The notes: a model not told the origin generated them from the letters alone. A stretch of 64,000 nucleotides of DNA from Burkholderia ubonensis (GCF_902833085.1 NZ_CADFEB010000010.1:357227-421226); one strand, 5' to 3'. Positions 42,899-52,814 are shown, counted from the stretch's first letter. A program made the numbers and translations.

Positions 42899-43051
42899 AT
42901 GGCGCTTCTCCCGTCACGTAGGCCGGGCGGATGAGCCCGGCATCGTTTGTTGTCGCGAAGGTGATTGCGGCGATGGAGCAAGTCTAGCATTAGGGTTCGA
43001 TGAGCAACGCATGTCGTGACGGATGGCCGCGACAGACCCGGGACGCGGCGC

Positions 43052-43086
43052 GAAAAAAAAGCCGCCCGCCGTGAGGCGAGCGGCTT
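43052..43086 (-). terminator. Terminator after pyrE
   Basis: GCCGC-CGCC pairs with GGCG-GCGGC around GTGA (43061-43085); the minus strand then shows eight T. Confidence 0.85.
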
Positions 43087-43123
43087 GTGCCGCGATGGCG
43101 CCGGCATGTCCGCCGGCGCGGCA

Positions 43124-43810
43124 TCACTCCTGGGCGCCGGTCGCGCCGCCGTGCGCGGCCGACCACTCGGCCGGCGAGTGCAGGAATTTCTCGACTTCGT
43201 CGAGCGTCTTCGTTTCGAAGTAGCCCGACGCCTTCGCGACGCGCAGCACGTCCCACCAGGTCGCGAGCGCGTGCAGGTCGACGTCGATGTCCTTCAGGAC
43301 CGACACGCTTTCCTTGAAGATGTTGTAGTGGAACAGCACGAAGCAGTGGTTCACCGTCGCGCCGGCCGTGCGCAGCGCGTTGATGAAGTTGATCTTGCTG
43401 CGGCTGTCGGTCGTCAGGTCCTCGACGAGCAGCACGCGCGAGCCTTCTTCCAGATGGCCCTCGATCTGCGCGTTGCGGCCGAAGCCCTTCGGCTTCTTGC
43501 GCACGTACTGCATCGGCACCATCATGCGGTCGGCGAGCCAGGCCGCGAACGGGATGCCGGCGGTTTCGCCGCCCGCCACCGCGTCGATCTGCTCGAAGCC
43601 GACGTCGCGCAGGATCGTCGCTTCCGCCATTTCCATCAGGCCGCGGCGCACGCGCGGATACGAGATCAGCTTGCGGCAGTCGATGTAGACGGGGCTGGCC
43701 CAGCCGGACGTGAAGATGAACGGCTTTTCGGCGTTGAAGTGCACCGCCTGCACTTCGAGCAGGATTTTGGCGGTCGTGTCGGAGATCGTCTGACGATCGA
43801 AGCCTGTCAT
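43124..43810 (-). CDS. pyrE: Orotate phosphoribosyltransferase
   Basis: PyrE transfers orotate to PRPP, giving orotidylate in pyrimidine synthesis. The 228-residue protein has FIFTSGWASPVYIDCRKLIS at the N-terminal side, the flexible-loop motif YVRKKPKGFGRNAQIEG with the catalytic lysines, and the PRPP loop VLLVEDLTTDSRSK. The C-terminal part (about 175-228) is the extension typical of the betaproteobacterial enzyme. ATG 43810 is chosen for the MTGFDRQ start; an upstream extension has no ribosome site. The gene is divergent from maeB with a long gap between. Confidence 0.96.
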   Translation of the reverse strand: MTGFDRQTISDTTAKILLEVQAVHFNAEKPFIFTSGWASPVYIDCRKLISYPRVRRGLMEMAEATILRDVGFEQIDAVAGGETAGIPFAAWLADRMMVPMQYVRKKPKGFGRNAQIEGHLEEGSRVLLVEDLTTDSRSKINFINALRTAGATVNHCFVLFHYNIFKESVSVLKDIDVDLHALATWWDVLRVAKASGYFETKTLDEVEKFLHSPAEWSAAHGGATGAQE

Positions 43811-44277
43811 GGGCGTTCCTTGGATGATGAGCGAGGAGCGGGCGCGTGCCCGATGGCGCAGCAAGGGGAGCCCGCCCGCGAGGGCCCGGGCGCGACCGGG
43901 GAGCCGGCCGTATCGCTGCGCGCGTAGCCGGCTATTTTACCCGATTCGGGCTGCTTTCGACGGACTTTGCGCGCGCTGGCCGCCATGTACGGAACAGTCC
44001 GAAATAAACGGGGCTTGATCGGCTGGCCGTGGCGAGGCCCGCGATGCCGCGCCGCAGCAACGTTCGTCATGCGCGGGGGTGTACACTAGGCGACCCTAGA
44101 ATAATCGCTCGGTACTTTGTACTTTCCTCTTGCCACCCGCCGAGGTTCGATCGCGCGCCGATCCGGCGCGCAACGGCCGTCGCAGTCGACTACCCCCTCG
44201 ATCCACGCATCCGCGGCTCAAGGTGCTGCGTACTGAGCACTCGCATTTCTCTTTCGCATGTCTCTCGCAGGTCAATC
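43811..44277. other. Divergent regulatory region between pyrE and maeB
   Basis: No gene seen. It carries control signals for both; a TAGAAT at about 44096-44101 could be a -10 for maeB but lacks a matching -35. I saw no riboswitch or attenuator fold for pyrE. Confidence 0.4.
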
Positions 44278-46548
44278 ATGGACGAACAACTGAAGCAGGC
44301 CGCTCTCGCTTATCACCTGAACCCGAAACCCGGCAAGATTTCGGTCACGCCGACCAAGCCGCTGTCGAACCAGCTCGATCTGTCGCTCGCGTATTCGCCG
44401 GGCGTCGCGGCCGCGTGCGAGGCGATCCACGCCGATCCGCTCGACGCGCAGAAGTATACGTCGCGCGGCAACCTCGTCGGCGTCATCACGAACGGCACGG
44501 CGGTGCTCGGCCTCGGCAACATCGGCCCGCTCGCCGCGAAGCCGGTGATGGAAGGCAAGGGCTGCCTCTTCAAGAAATTCGCGGGCATCGACGTGTTCGA
44601 CATCGAGCTGTCGGAATCCGACCCGGACAAGCTCGTCGACGCGATCGCGATGCTCGAGCCGACGCTCGGCGGCATCAACCTTGAAGACATCAAGGCGCCG
44701 GAGTGCTTCTACATCGAGCAGAAGCTGCGCGAGCGGATGAAGATCCCGGTCTTCCACGACGACCAGCACGGCACCGCGATCATCGCGTCGGCGGCGATCC
44801 TGAACGGCCTGAAGGTGGTCGGCAAGACGATCGGCGAAGTGAAGCTCGTGTGCTCGGGCGCGGGCGCGGCGGCGATCGCGTGTCTCGACCTGCTCGTGAA
44901 GCTCGGCCTGAACAAGGCGAACGTGCTCGTGTGCGACTCGAAGGGCGTGATCTACGAAGGCCGCGGCAACCTCGATCCGTCGAAGCAGCGCTACGCCGTG
45001 ACGACCGACGCGCGCACGCTCGGCGACGCGATCGTCGGCGCGGACGTGTTCCTCGGCTGCTCGAGCGCCGGCGTGCTGAAGCAGGACATGGTCAAGGCAA
45101 TGGGCGACCGTCCGCTGATCCTCGCGCTCGCGAACCCGGAACCGGAAATCCGCCCGGAAGACGCGAAGGCCGCGCGCCCCGACGTGATCATCGCGACCGG
45201 CCGTTCGGACTACCCGAACCAGGTCAACAACGTGCTGTGCTTCCCGTTCATCTTCCGCGGCGCGCTCGACGTCGGCGCGACGACGATCACGGAAGAGATG
45301 AAGCTCGCGTGCGTGCGCGCGATCGCCGAGCTGGCCGAGGAAACCGACCAGAGCGAGGAAGTCGCGAAGGCGTATGAAGGCCATTCGCTCGAATTCGGCC
45401 CGGAATACCTGATTCCGAAGCCGTTCGACCCGCGCCTGATCATCAAGATCGCGCCGGCCGTCGCGCAGGCCGCGATGGATTCGGGCGTTGCGACCCGTCC
45501 GATCCAGGACATGGACGCGTACCGCGAGCAGCTCGGCACGACCGTCTACCGCACCGGCATGGTGATGCGCCCGGTGTTCGCGACCGCGAAGAAGGCCGCG
45601 GCCCGCATCGTGTTCGCCGAGGGCGAGGACGAGCGCGTGCTGCGCGCCGCGCAGTTCGTGCTGCAGGAGAAGATCGCGAAGCCGATCATCGTCGGCCGCC
45701 CGTCGGTCGTCGAGATGCGCTTGCAGAAGATCGGCTCGAAGCTGAAGGCCGGCGTCGATTTCGAGATCGTCAATCCGGAAGACGACACCCGCTATCACCG
45801 CTACTGGCAGGCGTACCACGAGATCGGCGCGCGTGACGGCGTGACGCCGGAAGTCGCGAAGGCGGCGCTGCGCAAGTTCAACACGCTGATCGGCGCGATG
45901 CTCGTCCACCTGGGCGACGCGGACGGCATGATCTGCGGGATGATCGACACGTATCACAGCCACCTGAAGTTCATCGAGCAGGTGCTGGGCCGCGCGAAGG
46001 GCGCCGAGCACTTCGCGGCGATGAACCTGCTGATGCTGCCGGGCCGCAACCTGTTCCTGTGCGATACGTACGTGAACGAGGTGCCGAGCGCCGAACAGCT
46101 CGCCGACATGACGATCCAGGCCGCGGCCGAGATCGAGCGCTTCGGCATCACGCCGAAGGCCGCGCTGCTGTCGAACTCGAACTTCGGCAGCGCGCCGTCG
46201 GCGTCGTCGCGCCGGATGGCGGAAGCACGCAAGCTGATCGTCGAGCGCGCGCCGCAGCTGGAAGTCGACGGTGAAATGCACGGCGACGCGGCGCTGTCCG
46301 AAGTGGTCCGCAAGGCGGCGTTCCCGGGCACGACGCTGACCGGCGAAGCGAACCTGCTGATCATGCCGAACGTGGAAGCGGCGAACATCGCGTACAACCT
46401 GCTGAAGATGGTCGGCGGCGAAGGCGTGACGGTCGGCCCGCTGCTGCTCGGCGCGGCGAAGCCGGTCCACATCCTGACGCCGGCCGCGACCGTGCGCCGG
46501 ATCATCAACATGACGGCAGTCGCCGCGGCGAACGTGAACACGAAGTAA
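44278..46548 (+). CDS. maeB: NADP-dependent malic enzyme with C-terminal phosphotransacetylase-like domain
   Basis: A 756-residue fusion of the MaeB type. Residues about 18-150 are the malic enzyme catalytic part (SLAYSPGVAAACEAI, FHDDQHGTAIIASAAILNG), about 160-400 the NADP-binding domain (LVCSGAGAAAIACLDLL, LANPEPEI), and about 430-750 a phosphotransacetylase-like domain (TVYRTGMVMRPVFATAKK, IVFAEGEDERVLRAAQ), which in MaeB senses acetyl-CoA rather than acting as an enzyme. It decarboxylates malate to pyruvate, supplying NADPH. ATG 44278 is chosen for MDEQLKQAALAYH. A very strong terminator follows. Confidence 0.95.
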   Translation: MDEQLKQAALAYHLNPKPGKISVTPTKPLSNQLDLSLAYSPGVAAACEAIHADPLDAQKYTSRGNLVGVITNGTAVLGLGNIGPLAAKPVMEGKGCLFKKFAGIDVFDIELSESDPDKLVDAIAMLEPTLGGINLEDIKAPECFYIEQKLRERMKIPVFHDDQHGTAIIASAAILNGLKVVGKTIGEVKLVCSGAGAAAIACLDLLVKLGLNKANVLVCDSKGVIYEGRGNLDPSKQRYAVTTDARTLGDAIVGADVFLGCSSAGVLKQDMVKAMGDRPLILALANPEPEIRPEDAKAARPDVIIATGRSDYPNQVNNVLCFPFIFRGALDVGATTITEEMKLACVRAIAELAEETDQSEEVAKAYEGHSLEFGPEYLIPKPFDPRLIIKIAPAVAQAAMDSGVATRPIQDMDAYREQLGTTVYRTGMVMRPVFATAKKAAARIVFAEGEDERVLRAAQFVLQEKIAKPIIVGRPSVVEMRLQKIGSKLKAGVDFEIVNPEDDTRYHRYWQAYHEIGARDGVTPEVAKAALRKFNTLIGAMLVHLGDADGMICGMIDTYHSHLKFIEQVLGRAKGAEHFAAMNLLMLPGRNLFLCDTYVNEVPSAEQLADMTIQAAAEIERFGITPKAALLSNSNFGSAPSASSRRMAEARKLIVERAPQLEVDGEMHGDAALSEVVRKAAFPGTTLTGEANLLIMPNVEAANIAYNLLKMVGGEGVTVGPLLLGAAKPVHILTPAATVRRIINMTAVAAANVNTK

Positions 46549-46590
46549 GTTCGCGCGAGCGGGCGCCGCGCGCTCCGCGCGGCGCAACGG

Positions 46591-46630
46591 AAAACGCCAT
46601 GGAACCCGGGTTCCGTGGCGTTTTTTTTTT
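46591..46630 (+). terminator. Terminator after maeB
   Basis: ACGCCATGGAACC pairs with GGTTCCGTGGCGT, followed by ten T. Confidence 0.93.
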
Positions 46631-46691
46631 GTGAAATCGGACATGTCCCACGATCGCATGCGGTTTTCATGCCAGTTTGGAGTCCGTCTGA

Positions 46692-46720
46692 TTGTCGATA
46701 CCGATCCGCTTCGCTAGATT
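46692..46720 (+). promoter_or_regulatory. Possible promoter of the orphan gene at 46788
   Basis: TTGTCG (46692-46697) and TAGATT (46715-46720) are separated by exactly 17 bases, about 68 bases before the ATG. The match is partial. Confidence 0.5.
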
Positions 46721-46787
46721 CTTGTCTCACATGAAACAGGACAAGCGGGGCGCACGCCGTCGGGCGACGCACGGCCGTAGATGAAGC

Positions 46788-48563
46788 ATGGTGAATGGAA
46801 CGGACAAGACAGGCCGGGGCACGGAAGCTGCAGCAAAGGCACGAGTGAAGCGAAGCACGGGCGGCACGGGCGTCGCGACGGCCGCGCTGATGCTGACTGC
46901 GCCGTATCTGAGTTCGTGCGCGCCGGACGATTCCGACAAGACGCAGATACACCCGCCGGCGTCGCTCGCGTCGCCGGTGCCTGCCTTGCCGGCGAGCGCG
47001 GCAACGGGGGTGCGGCCTGTCGCGGAACTGGCCGGTCTGCCGGTGCGGCCGCCCTTCGACGTGGAGAAGAAGGTGGCTTCCCGCCCGGACCGGCCCGCGT
47101 TTCGCGCGCCGTCGTTCGCGCCGGCCCGGCGTTCGGCGATCGCCGTCCTGCTTGACGACCGGCTGCTCGGCGGGCCGTCGTTGGCCGGGCTGGCCGACCG
47201 GCCGCCGCTGCCGAGCGGGCCGTTGCCGGACGAGGGCTTCGATCCATTCCAGCCGCATCTCGACGGCCCGGTGCTCAGCTATGCAGGAACCGCCGCGTCA
47301 TTGCGCGCGCGCGCGACCGACTGTGCGCGGTTTGCCTGCATCGCGGCTCCGGCATTGCCGCCGCTGCCGGGCGGCAGCGTCATCGTCCAGCGGGCCGGGC
47401 CGGCGGATTCCCCGTTCTATGCCGTTCAGGTGGCCGACGCGCTCGCGCGCCATGCCGCATTCGGCGGCACGCCGGCGCCGGGCGATGCCGGTGTGCTTCG
47501 CGCAGCGAGCCGCGAGGCCGGCGACGCGTCGGGCGCAGGATTGGCCGGCGCGCCGTTTTACGCGGATCAGATCGCGGAAGCGCGCATGCGCCCGCCGCCC
47601 GGCGACGCGTCGCCGCGGCCCATGGCCATGGCTGCCGACGTCGTCGCGTCGCTCGTTTCCCGGTTCCCGTTCGACGTTCCCGATCCCAAGCCGGTCGCGT
47701 TGCCGAGCATCGCGTTGTCCACGCTGGGCGGTGAGACCGGTTATCACGCGTTGCTCGAGCGACGTGCCGCGTTCACCGAGCCGCGGGTGCTGGCGGGCTT
47801 GCTTGACGCGCTGAAGCCGGCGCTGACCGCGTCGCCGTTGCCGCCGATGCGGGTTGCCGGGCTGGCGGCGTCGCTCGATGGCCGGCTGCCCGTCGGGCCG
47901 CGGATGTCGGTGAGCGCTGACGAGCTTGCGGCGCAGGTCGCCAGCATCGGCGGCCGTCCGGCTCCGGTTGTGGCCGATGCGCGTGCGGAGGGCGGGATGA
48001 CGCTCGCTGCGCCTGGATGGCGCGTGACGATGCGCGCACGCACGGACGCGGTGCCCGGTGCCGGTGCAGGCGAGCGAAGCCGGTTCGGCCGTGGCGCGCG
48101 CGCCAACACGAGCGGCCGCGGCGCCGAGGGGCTTCCGACGATCGTTGCCGACATGCGGACCGCGCCGCCGGCGTACGATGCGCGCGCGACGGCGCGGCCG
48201 GCCGCCGTCTCCGGTTTGCCGAGCGCGGTGGAAATCGCCGCGGCCCTGGTCCGGTCCGAGGGGAGCGGACGTTCGCCCGCAGCGAAGCGCAAGCCGAACC
48301 GGACGACGCGCGACGCGGCGATGTATTCCGTCGATGCCGGGCGCGACACGGGCTGGCGCGCGGCGACCGCGACGACAGTGGCTGACGAACGGAACCGCCG
48401 CCCGCGCTGGGGCGGCGTGGCCTACGAGAACATCATGGCCTCGGTTGCGGCCACGGCCCCGGTCGCGCGGGGCCGCACCGTCAACGTCGACATGCCGCGG
48501 CGCGGCGCATATGGCGACGTCGCGATGAGTGTGGCGGCCCTCGCGTCGAACCGGCCGTCCTAG
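46788..48563 (+). CDS. Orphan lipoprotein-like protein, 591 residues
   Basis: I do not recognise this protein. After a basic N-terminus a hydrophobic stretch leads to a possible lipobox LSSC (Cys44), unusually far from the start. The rest is proline/alanine/arginine-rich, low in aromatic residues, with no domain I can name. Weak internal repeats are visible: SPFYAVQVADA (208-218) and APFYADQIAEA (255-265), and related short helices at 281-290, 377-388 and 478-490 built on A-D/E-hydrophobic-A patterns. The C-terminus (GRTVNVDMPRRGAYGD) is more strand-like. A possible promoter precedes it, and both neighbours are unrelated. No other frame here is more convincing, but coding status is not certain. 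Confidence 0.55.
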   Translation: MVNGTDKTGRGTEAAAKARVKRSTGGTGVATAALMLTAPYLSSCAPDDSDKTQIHPPASLASPVPALPASAATGVRPVAELAGLPVRPPFDVEKKVASRPDRPAFRAPSFAPARRSAIAVLLDDRLLGGPSLAGLADRPPLPSGPLPDEGFDPFQPHLDGPVLSYAGTAASLRARATDCARFACIAAPALPPLPGGSVIVQRAGPADSPFYAVQVADALARHAAFGGTPAPGDAGVLRAASREAGDASGAGLAGAPFYADQIAEARMRPPPGDASPRPMAMAADVVASLVSRFPFDVPDPKPVALPSIALSTLGGETGYHALLERRAAFTEPRVLAGLLDALKPALTASPLPPMRVAGLAASLDGRLPVGPRMSVSADELAAQVASIGGRPAPVVADARAEGGMTLAAPGWRVTMRARTDAVPGAGAGERSRFGRGARANTSGRGAEGLPTIVADMRTAPPAYDARATARPAAVSGLPSAVEIAAALVRSEGSGRSPAAKRKPNRTTRDAAMYSVDAGRDTGWRAATATTVADERNRRPRWGGVAYENIMASVAATAPVARGRTVNVDMPRRGAYGDVAMSVAALASNRPS

Positions 48564-48669
48564 GGTGACGCCGACCCGAAGCGCGCCGCGGACCGGCTGC
48601 GCGTCCTGATGCGCGCAGCGAGTTCGTGCGGCCGCTCCCGGCCGCACGAACCGCTTCCGCGTTACGCGG

Positions 48670-51600
48670 CTACGCGACGTGCCGTGTCGTGCCGTCCTGC
48701 GGTGCGCGCCAGCGCGCGACGAGGTCGCGCCACTTGATGCGCACGGCCTGCAGGTTGCGCTCCTTCACGTGACCATAGCCGCGAATGCCGTCCGGCAGCG
48801 CCGCGAGTTCGAGCGCGAGCGGGCGGTTGGTCACGGTCAGCTTCGCGAGCACCTCGCCGATCAGCGCTTCGTACTCGCCGATCAGCGCACGCTCGGTGCG
48901 ACGCTCCTCGGTGCGGCCGAACGGATCGAGGCCGGTACCGCGCAGGAACTTCAGCTTCGCGAGCATCCGGAACGCCGGCATCATCCACGGGCCGTACGCC
49001 TTCTTCAGCAGATGGCCGTGCGCGTCCTTCTTCGCGAACAGCGGCGGCGCGAGATGGAATTTCAGCTTCCAGTCGCCTTCGAACTGCGCGGACAGGCGCG
49101 CGAGGAACGCCGGATCGGACTGCAGCCGCGCAACCTCGTATTCGTCCTTGTACGCCATCAGCTTGAACAGGTTGCGCGCGACCGCCTCGGTCAGCGGCTC
49201 CTGCGCGTCACCGTCGGCCAGCGCGCGCTCGGCGGCGCGCACGTGCTCGACGAACGCCGCGTAGCGCGCTCCGTAGGCCGCGTTCTGGTACGCGGCGAGG
49301 AACTCGACCCGCTTCGCGATCAGCGCGTCCACCGACTTCTTCGTGTGCAGCGCGATCACCGTCGCACCGGCTTGCGCGGCGCGCGCGCCGCCGGTCGCGG
49401 CCTGCTGCACGCTCGCGAGGTCATGTGCGGCGCGGCGGCCCCAGTCGAACGCCGCACGGTTCTTGTCGACCTGCACGGCGTTCAGCTCGATCGCGCGCTC
49501 GAGCGACGCGAGCGTGAGCGGCAGCCAGCCTTTCTGCCACGCGTAGCCGAGCACGAACGGGTTCGTGTAGATCGCATCGCCGAGCAGCGCGACCGCGAAG
49601 CGGTTCGCGTCGACGAGATCGACCGCATCGCCCGCGGCCGCGCGGATGTCCTGCTCGGCCGACAGGCCCGGGAACGACCAGTTCGGGTTCTTGATGAACT
49701 CCGCGGTCGGTGTTTTCGCGCTGTTGACGACCACGCGCGTCGCGTTGTGCCGCATCCGCGACGTGCATTCGTCGCCGGCCGTGACGAGCGCGTCGCAGCC
49801 GATCACGAGATCGGCTTCGCCCATCGCGATCCGCGTCGCGTGGATGTCGGTCGGCGCGTGCGAGATCTGCACGTGGCTCATCACCGCGCCGCCCTTCTGC
49901 GCGAGGCCGGTGACGTCGAGCACGGTCACGCCCTTGTTTTCCAGGTGCGCGGCCATCCCGAGCAGCGCGCCGATCGTGACGACGCCCGTGCCGCCGACGC
50001 CCGTGACGAGCACGCCGTACGCGCGGTCGATCGCCGGCAGCGCCGGCTCCGGGATCGGCGGCAGCGCGCTGCCGTCCACCGACACGGCCTTCGGCTTCTT
50101 CAACTGGCCGCCCTCGACCGTCACGAAGCTCGGGCAGAAGCCCTTCACGCACGAGAAGTCCTTGTTGCAGGTCGACTGGTTGATCTGGCGCTTCGTGCCG
50201 AAATCGGTTTCCAGTGGCTCGACCGACAGGCAGTTCGACTGCACCGAGCAGTCGCCGCAGCCTTCGCACACCGCATCGTTGATCACGACGCGCTTGGCCG
50301 GGTCCGGATACGCACCGCGCTTGCGGCGGCGGCGCTTCTCGGTCGCGCAGGTCTGGTCGTAGACGAGGATCGTCGTGCCTTCGATCTCGCGCAGCTCGCG
50401 CTGCACGTCGTCGAGCTGGTCGCGGTGATGGATCGTCACGCCCGGCGCGAGCAGCGACGTCTGGCCTTCGTACTTCTCCGGCTCGTCGGTGACGATCACG
50501 ATCTTCTTCGCGCCTTCCGACGCGAGCTGGTGCGTGATCTGCGGCACCGTCAGCACGCCGTCGACCGGCTGGCCGCCCGTCATCGCGACCGCGTCGTTGT
50601 ACAGGATCTTGTACGTGATGTTTGCCTTCGACGAGATCGCCGCGCGCACCGCGAGCAGGCCCGAGTGGAAGTAGGTGCCGTCGCCGAGGTTCGCGAACAC
50701 GTGCTTCTCGTTCGTGAACGGCGCCTGGCCGATCCACGGCACGCCTTCGCCGCCCATCTGGCTGAAGGTGCTCGTGTTGCGGTCCATCCACACGGTCATG
50801 TAGTGGCAGCCGATCCCCGCGATCGCGCGCGAGCCGTCCGGCACGTTGGTCGACGTGTTGTGCGGGCAGCCCGAGCAGAACCACGGCTTGCGCTCGGTCG
50901 TCACGTGCGGCTTCGCGAGCGCGGTTTCCTTCGCGTGGATCACCGCGAGCCGCGCGGCGATGCGCGCGCGCACGTCGGAGGGCAGCTCGAATTTCTCGAG
51001 GCGCGTCGCGATCGCCTTCGCGATGATCGCGGGCGACAGCTCGTAGTGCGCGGGCAGCAGCCAGTTGCCCATCGGCACCGACCATTCGCCGCCGGCGCCG
51101 TCCTTCTCGTCGAACTTGCCGAACACGCGCGGACGCTGCGCGTCCGGCCAGTTGTACAGCTCTTCCTTGATCGCGTATTCGAGGATCTGGCGCTTTTCCT
51201 CGACGACGAGGATCTCGTCGAGCCCGCGCGCGAACGCCTGCGCGCCCTGCGCTTCGAGCGGCCACACGCAGCCGACCTTGTACAGGCGGATGCCGATGCG
51301 CGCGCAGGTCTCGTCGTCGAGGCCGAGGTCGGTCAGCGCCTGGCGCACGTCGAGGTACGCCTTGCCGCCCGTCATGATGCCGAAGCGCGCGTGCGGCGAG
51401 TCGATCTCGATGCGGTCGAGCTTGTTGGCGCGCACGTAGGCGAGCGCCGCGTACCACTTGTAGTCGAGCAGGCGCGCTTCCTGCACGAGCGGCGGGTCGG
51501 GCCAGCGGATGTTGAGGCCGCCGTCCGGCATGATGAAGTCCGACGGCAGCACGATCTCGGTGCGATGCGGGTCGATGTCGACCGATGACGACGATTCGAC

Positions 51601-52257
51601 CACGTCGGTCACGCACTTGAGCGCGACCCAGAGGCCCGAGTAGCGGCTCATCGCCCAGCCGTGCAGGCCGAAGTCCAGGTATTCCTGCACGTTCGACGGG
51701 AACAGCACCGGCAGGCCGCAGGCCTTGAAGATGTGTTCGGACTGGTGCGCGAGCGTCGACGATTTCGCCGCGTGGTCGTCGCCGGCGAGCACGAGCACGC
51801 CGCCGTGCTGCGACGAGCCGGCCGAGTTCGCGTGCTTGAACACGTCGCCGGTGCGGTCGACGCCCGGGCCCTTGCCGTACCACATGCCGAACACGCCGTC
51901 GTACTTCGCGCCGGGGTACAGGTTCACCTGCTGCGAGCCCCACACGGCGGTGGCGGCCAGATCTTCGTTGAGACCGGGCTGGAAAACGATCTGGTGGGAA
52001 GACAGGTGCTTCTTGGCCTTCCACAGCGACTGGTCGAGGCCGCCGAGCGGCGAGCCGCGATAACCGGAGATGAAGCCGGCGGTGTTGAGGCCGGCGGCGC
52101 GATCGCGTTCCTGCTGGAGCATCGGCAGGCGCACCAGCGCCTGGATGCCGCTCATGTACGCGCGACCGCGTTCGAGGGTGTATTTGTCGTCAAGCGTGAC
52201 GGACTTCAGCGCGGCTTCTAGGGACGCGCGTTGGCCTGCGTCTAGCGGGGCATTCAT
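48670..52257 (-). CDS. Indolepyruvate ferredoxin oxidoreductase, fused alpha and beta/gamma parts
   Basis: A 1195-residue single-chain enzyme that oxidatively decarboxylates aryl pyruvates to aryl-acetyl-CoA. The N-terminal part has the IorA-like pyrimidine domain (AGLNTAGFISGYRGSPLGG), the TPP motif GDGTYFHSG...NDAVAMTGGQ near residues 522-548, and cysteine clusters (CEGCGDCSVQSNC, then STCNKDFSCVKGFC, about 660-690) for Fe-S clusters. From about residue 745, GVLVTGVGGTGVVTIGALL begins the IorB-like gamma domain, and a DUF6537-type tail follows. ATG 52257 is chosen for MNAPLD. It could feed phenylacetyl-CoA to the paa pathway encoded 6 kb away. Confidence 0.92.
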   Translation of the reverse strand: MNAPLDAGQRASLEAALKSVTLDDKYTLERGRAYMSGIQALVRLPMLQQERDRAAGLNTAGFISGYRGSPLGGLDQSLWKAKKHLSSHQIVFQPGLNEDLAATAVWGSQQVNLYPGAKYDGVFGMWYGKGPGVDRTGDVFKHANSAGSSQHGGVLVLAGDDHAAKSSTLAHQSEHIFKACGLPVLFPSNVQEYLDFGLHGWAMSRYSGLWVALKCVTDVVESSSSVDIDPHRTEIVLPSDFIMPDGGLNIRWPDPPLVQEARLLDYKWYAALAYVRANKLDRIEIDSPHARFGIMTGGKAYLDVRQALTDLGLDDETCARIGIRLYKVGCVWPLEAQGAQAFARGLDEILVVEEKRQILEYAIKEELYNWPDAQRPRVFGKFDEKDGAGGEWSVPMGNWLLPAHYELSPAIIAKAIATRLEKFELPSDVRARIAARLAVIHAKETALAKPHVTTERKPWFCSGCPHNTSTNVPDGSRAIAGIGCHYMTVWMDRNTSTFSQMGGEGVPWIGQAPFTNEKHVFANLGDGTYFHSGLLAVRAAISSKANITYKILYNDAVAMTGGQPVDGVLTVPQITHQLASEGAKKIVIVTDEPEKYEGQTSLLAPGVTIHHRDQLDDVQRELREIEGTTILVYDQTCATEKRRRRKRGAYPDPAKRVVINDAVCEGCGDCSVQSNCLSVEPLETDFGTKRQINQSTCNKDFSCVKGFCPSFVTVEGGQLKKPKAVSVDGSALPPIPEPALPAIDRAYGVLVTGVGGTGVVTIGALLGMAAHLENKGVTVLDVTGLAQKGGAVMSHVQISHAPTDIHATRIAMGEADLVIGCDALVTAGDECTSRMRHNATRVVVNSAKTPTAEFIKNPNWSFPGLSAEQDIRAAAGDAVDLVDANRFAVALLGDAIYTNPFVLGYAWQKGWLPLTLASLERAIELNAVQVDKNRAAFDWGRRAAHDLASVQQAATGGARAAQAGATVIALHTKKSVDALIAKRVEFLAAYQNAAYGARYAAFVEHVRAAERALADGDAQEPLTEAVARNLFKLMAYKDEYEVARLQSDPAFLARLSAQFEGDWKLKFHLAPPLFAKKDAHGHLLKKAYGPWMMPAFRMLAKLKFLRGTGLDPFGRTEERRTERALIGEYEALIGEVLAKLTVTNRPLALELAALPDGIRGYGHVKERNLQAVRIKWRDLVARWRAPQDGTTRHVA

Positions 52258-52576
52258 TGATGAGTCTCCTCCACCCAGTCTGGGATCGCCAAAACTTCGA
52301 TTGCGTCGGGGTCTTGTGAACACGTCGGCAGTGGCCGGCATATTGGCCGGTTTCTGGCGATGGTAGCACTGGGAAAAACCCGCCGCTCGTCGTCAAAATT
52401 GCTGCGCCGGCCCGGCTGCGCGCACGTTTTTACGCGTTACAGCATGTAAAAGCATGTAAAGCCGCGCACATCGTCCGGCACTTGCCGTTAATCTGGGCGG
52501 CCTGTCGGAGGTGCCCGCCGGCGTCGATTGTCATGACGAAGGCGGGGAGGCGCCGGCAGTTCAACAGGAGGTGCCA
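52258..52576. other. Intergenic region between the indolepyruvate oxidoreductase gene and a small exported-protein gene
   Basis: No gene. A perfect tandem decamer AGCATGTAAA lies at 52441-52450 and 52451-52460. The direction of control, if any, is unknown. Confidence 0.45.
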
Positions 52577-52771
52577 ATGAACACACGTCATATCCAGAGT
52601 TTCCTGATCGTGTCCGCCGCGTTTTTCGCGATGACCGGCCCGGTGCGCGCGCAAGGCGCGAGCGCACTGGCGGCAGCGGGCGCGCAGATGAGCCAGATCG
52701 CGCCCGCGCAGCACGCCGATGTGCAGCCGTCGGGCGTGCGCCTGGTCGTGCCGGGAGCGAACGCGCATTGA
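52577..52771 (+). CDS. Small exported protein, 64 residues
   Basis: A Sec signal of about 26 residues (RHIQSFLIVSAAFFAMTGPVRA) and a mature part of about 38 residues, alanine- and glutamine-rich, with VQPSGVRLVVPGANAH at the end. AGGAGGTG lies before ATG 52577, a near-perfect ribosome site, and a perfect terminator follows, so a real gene is likely. The ending resembles other short Burkholderia exported proteins but I know no function. No neighbour shares its strand closely. Confidence 0.7.
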   Translation: MNTRHIQSFLIVSAAFFAMTGPVRAQGASALAAAGAQMSQIAPAQHADVQPSGVRLVVPGANAH

Positions 52772-52814
52772 TCCGGCCGGGCGGCCGCACCGGCCGCGTC
52801 GATGTACATCGATG

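Noticed and set aside
44272..46659. Long open frame (795 codons) on the minus strand over maeB
   Set aside because: It mirrors the codon bias of maeB; its protein is arginine-, alanine- and leucine-rich with no domain. High-GC genes commonly leave such open shadows.
48679..51588. 969-codon open frame on the plus strand over the indolepyruvate oxidoreductase gene
   Set aside because: Low-complexity arginine-rich translation, antisense to a strongly conserved enzyme; a shadow frame.
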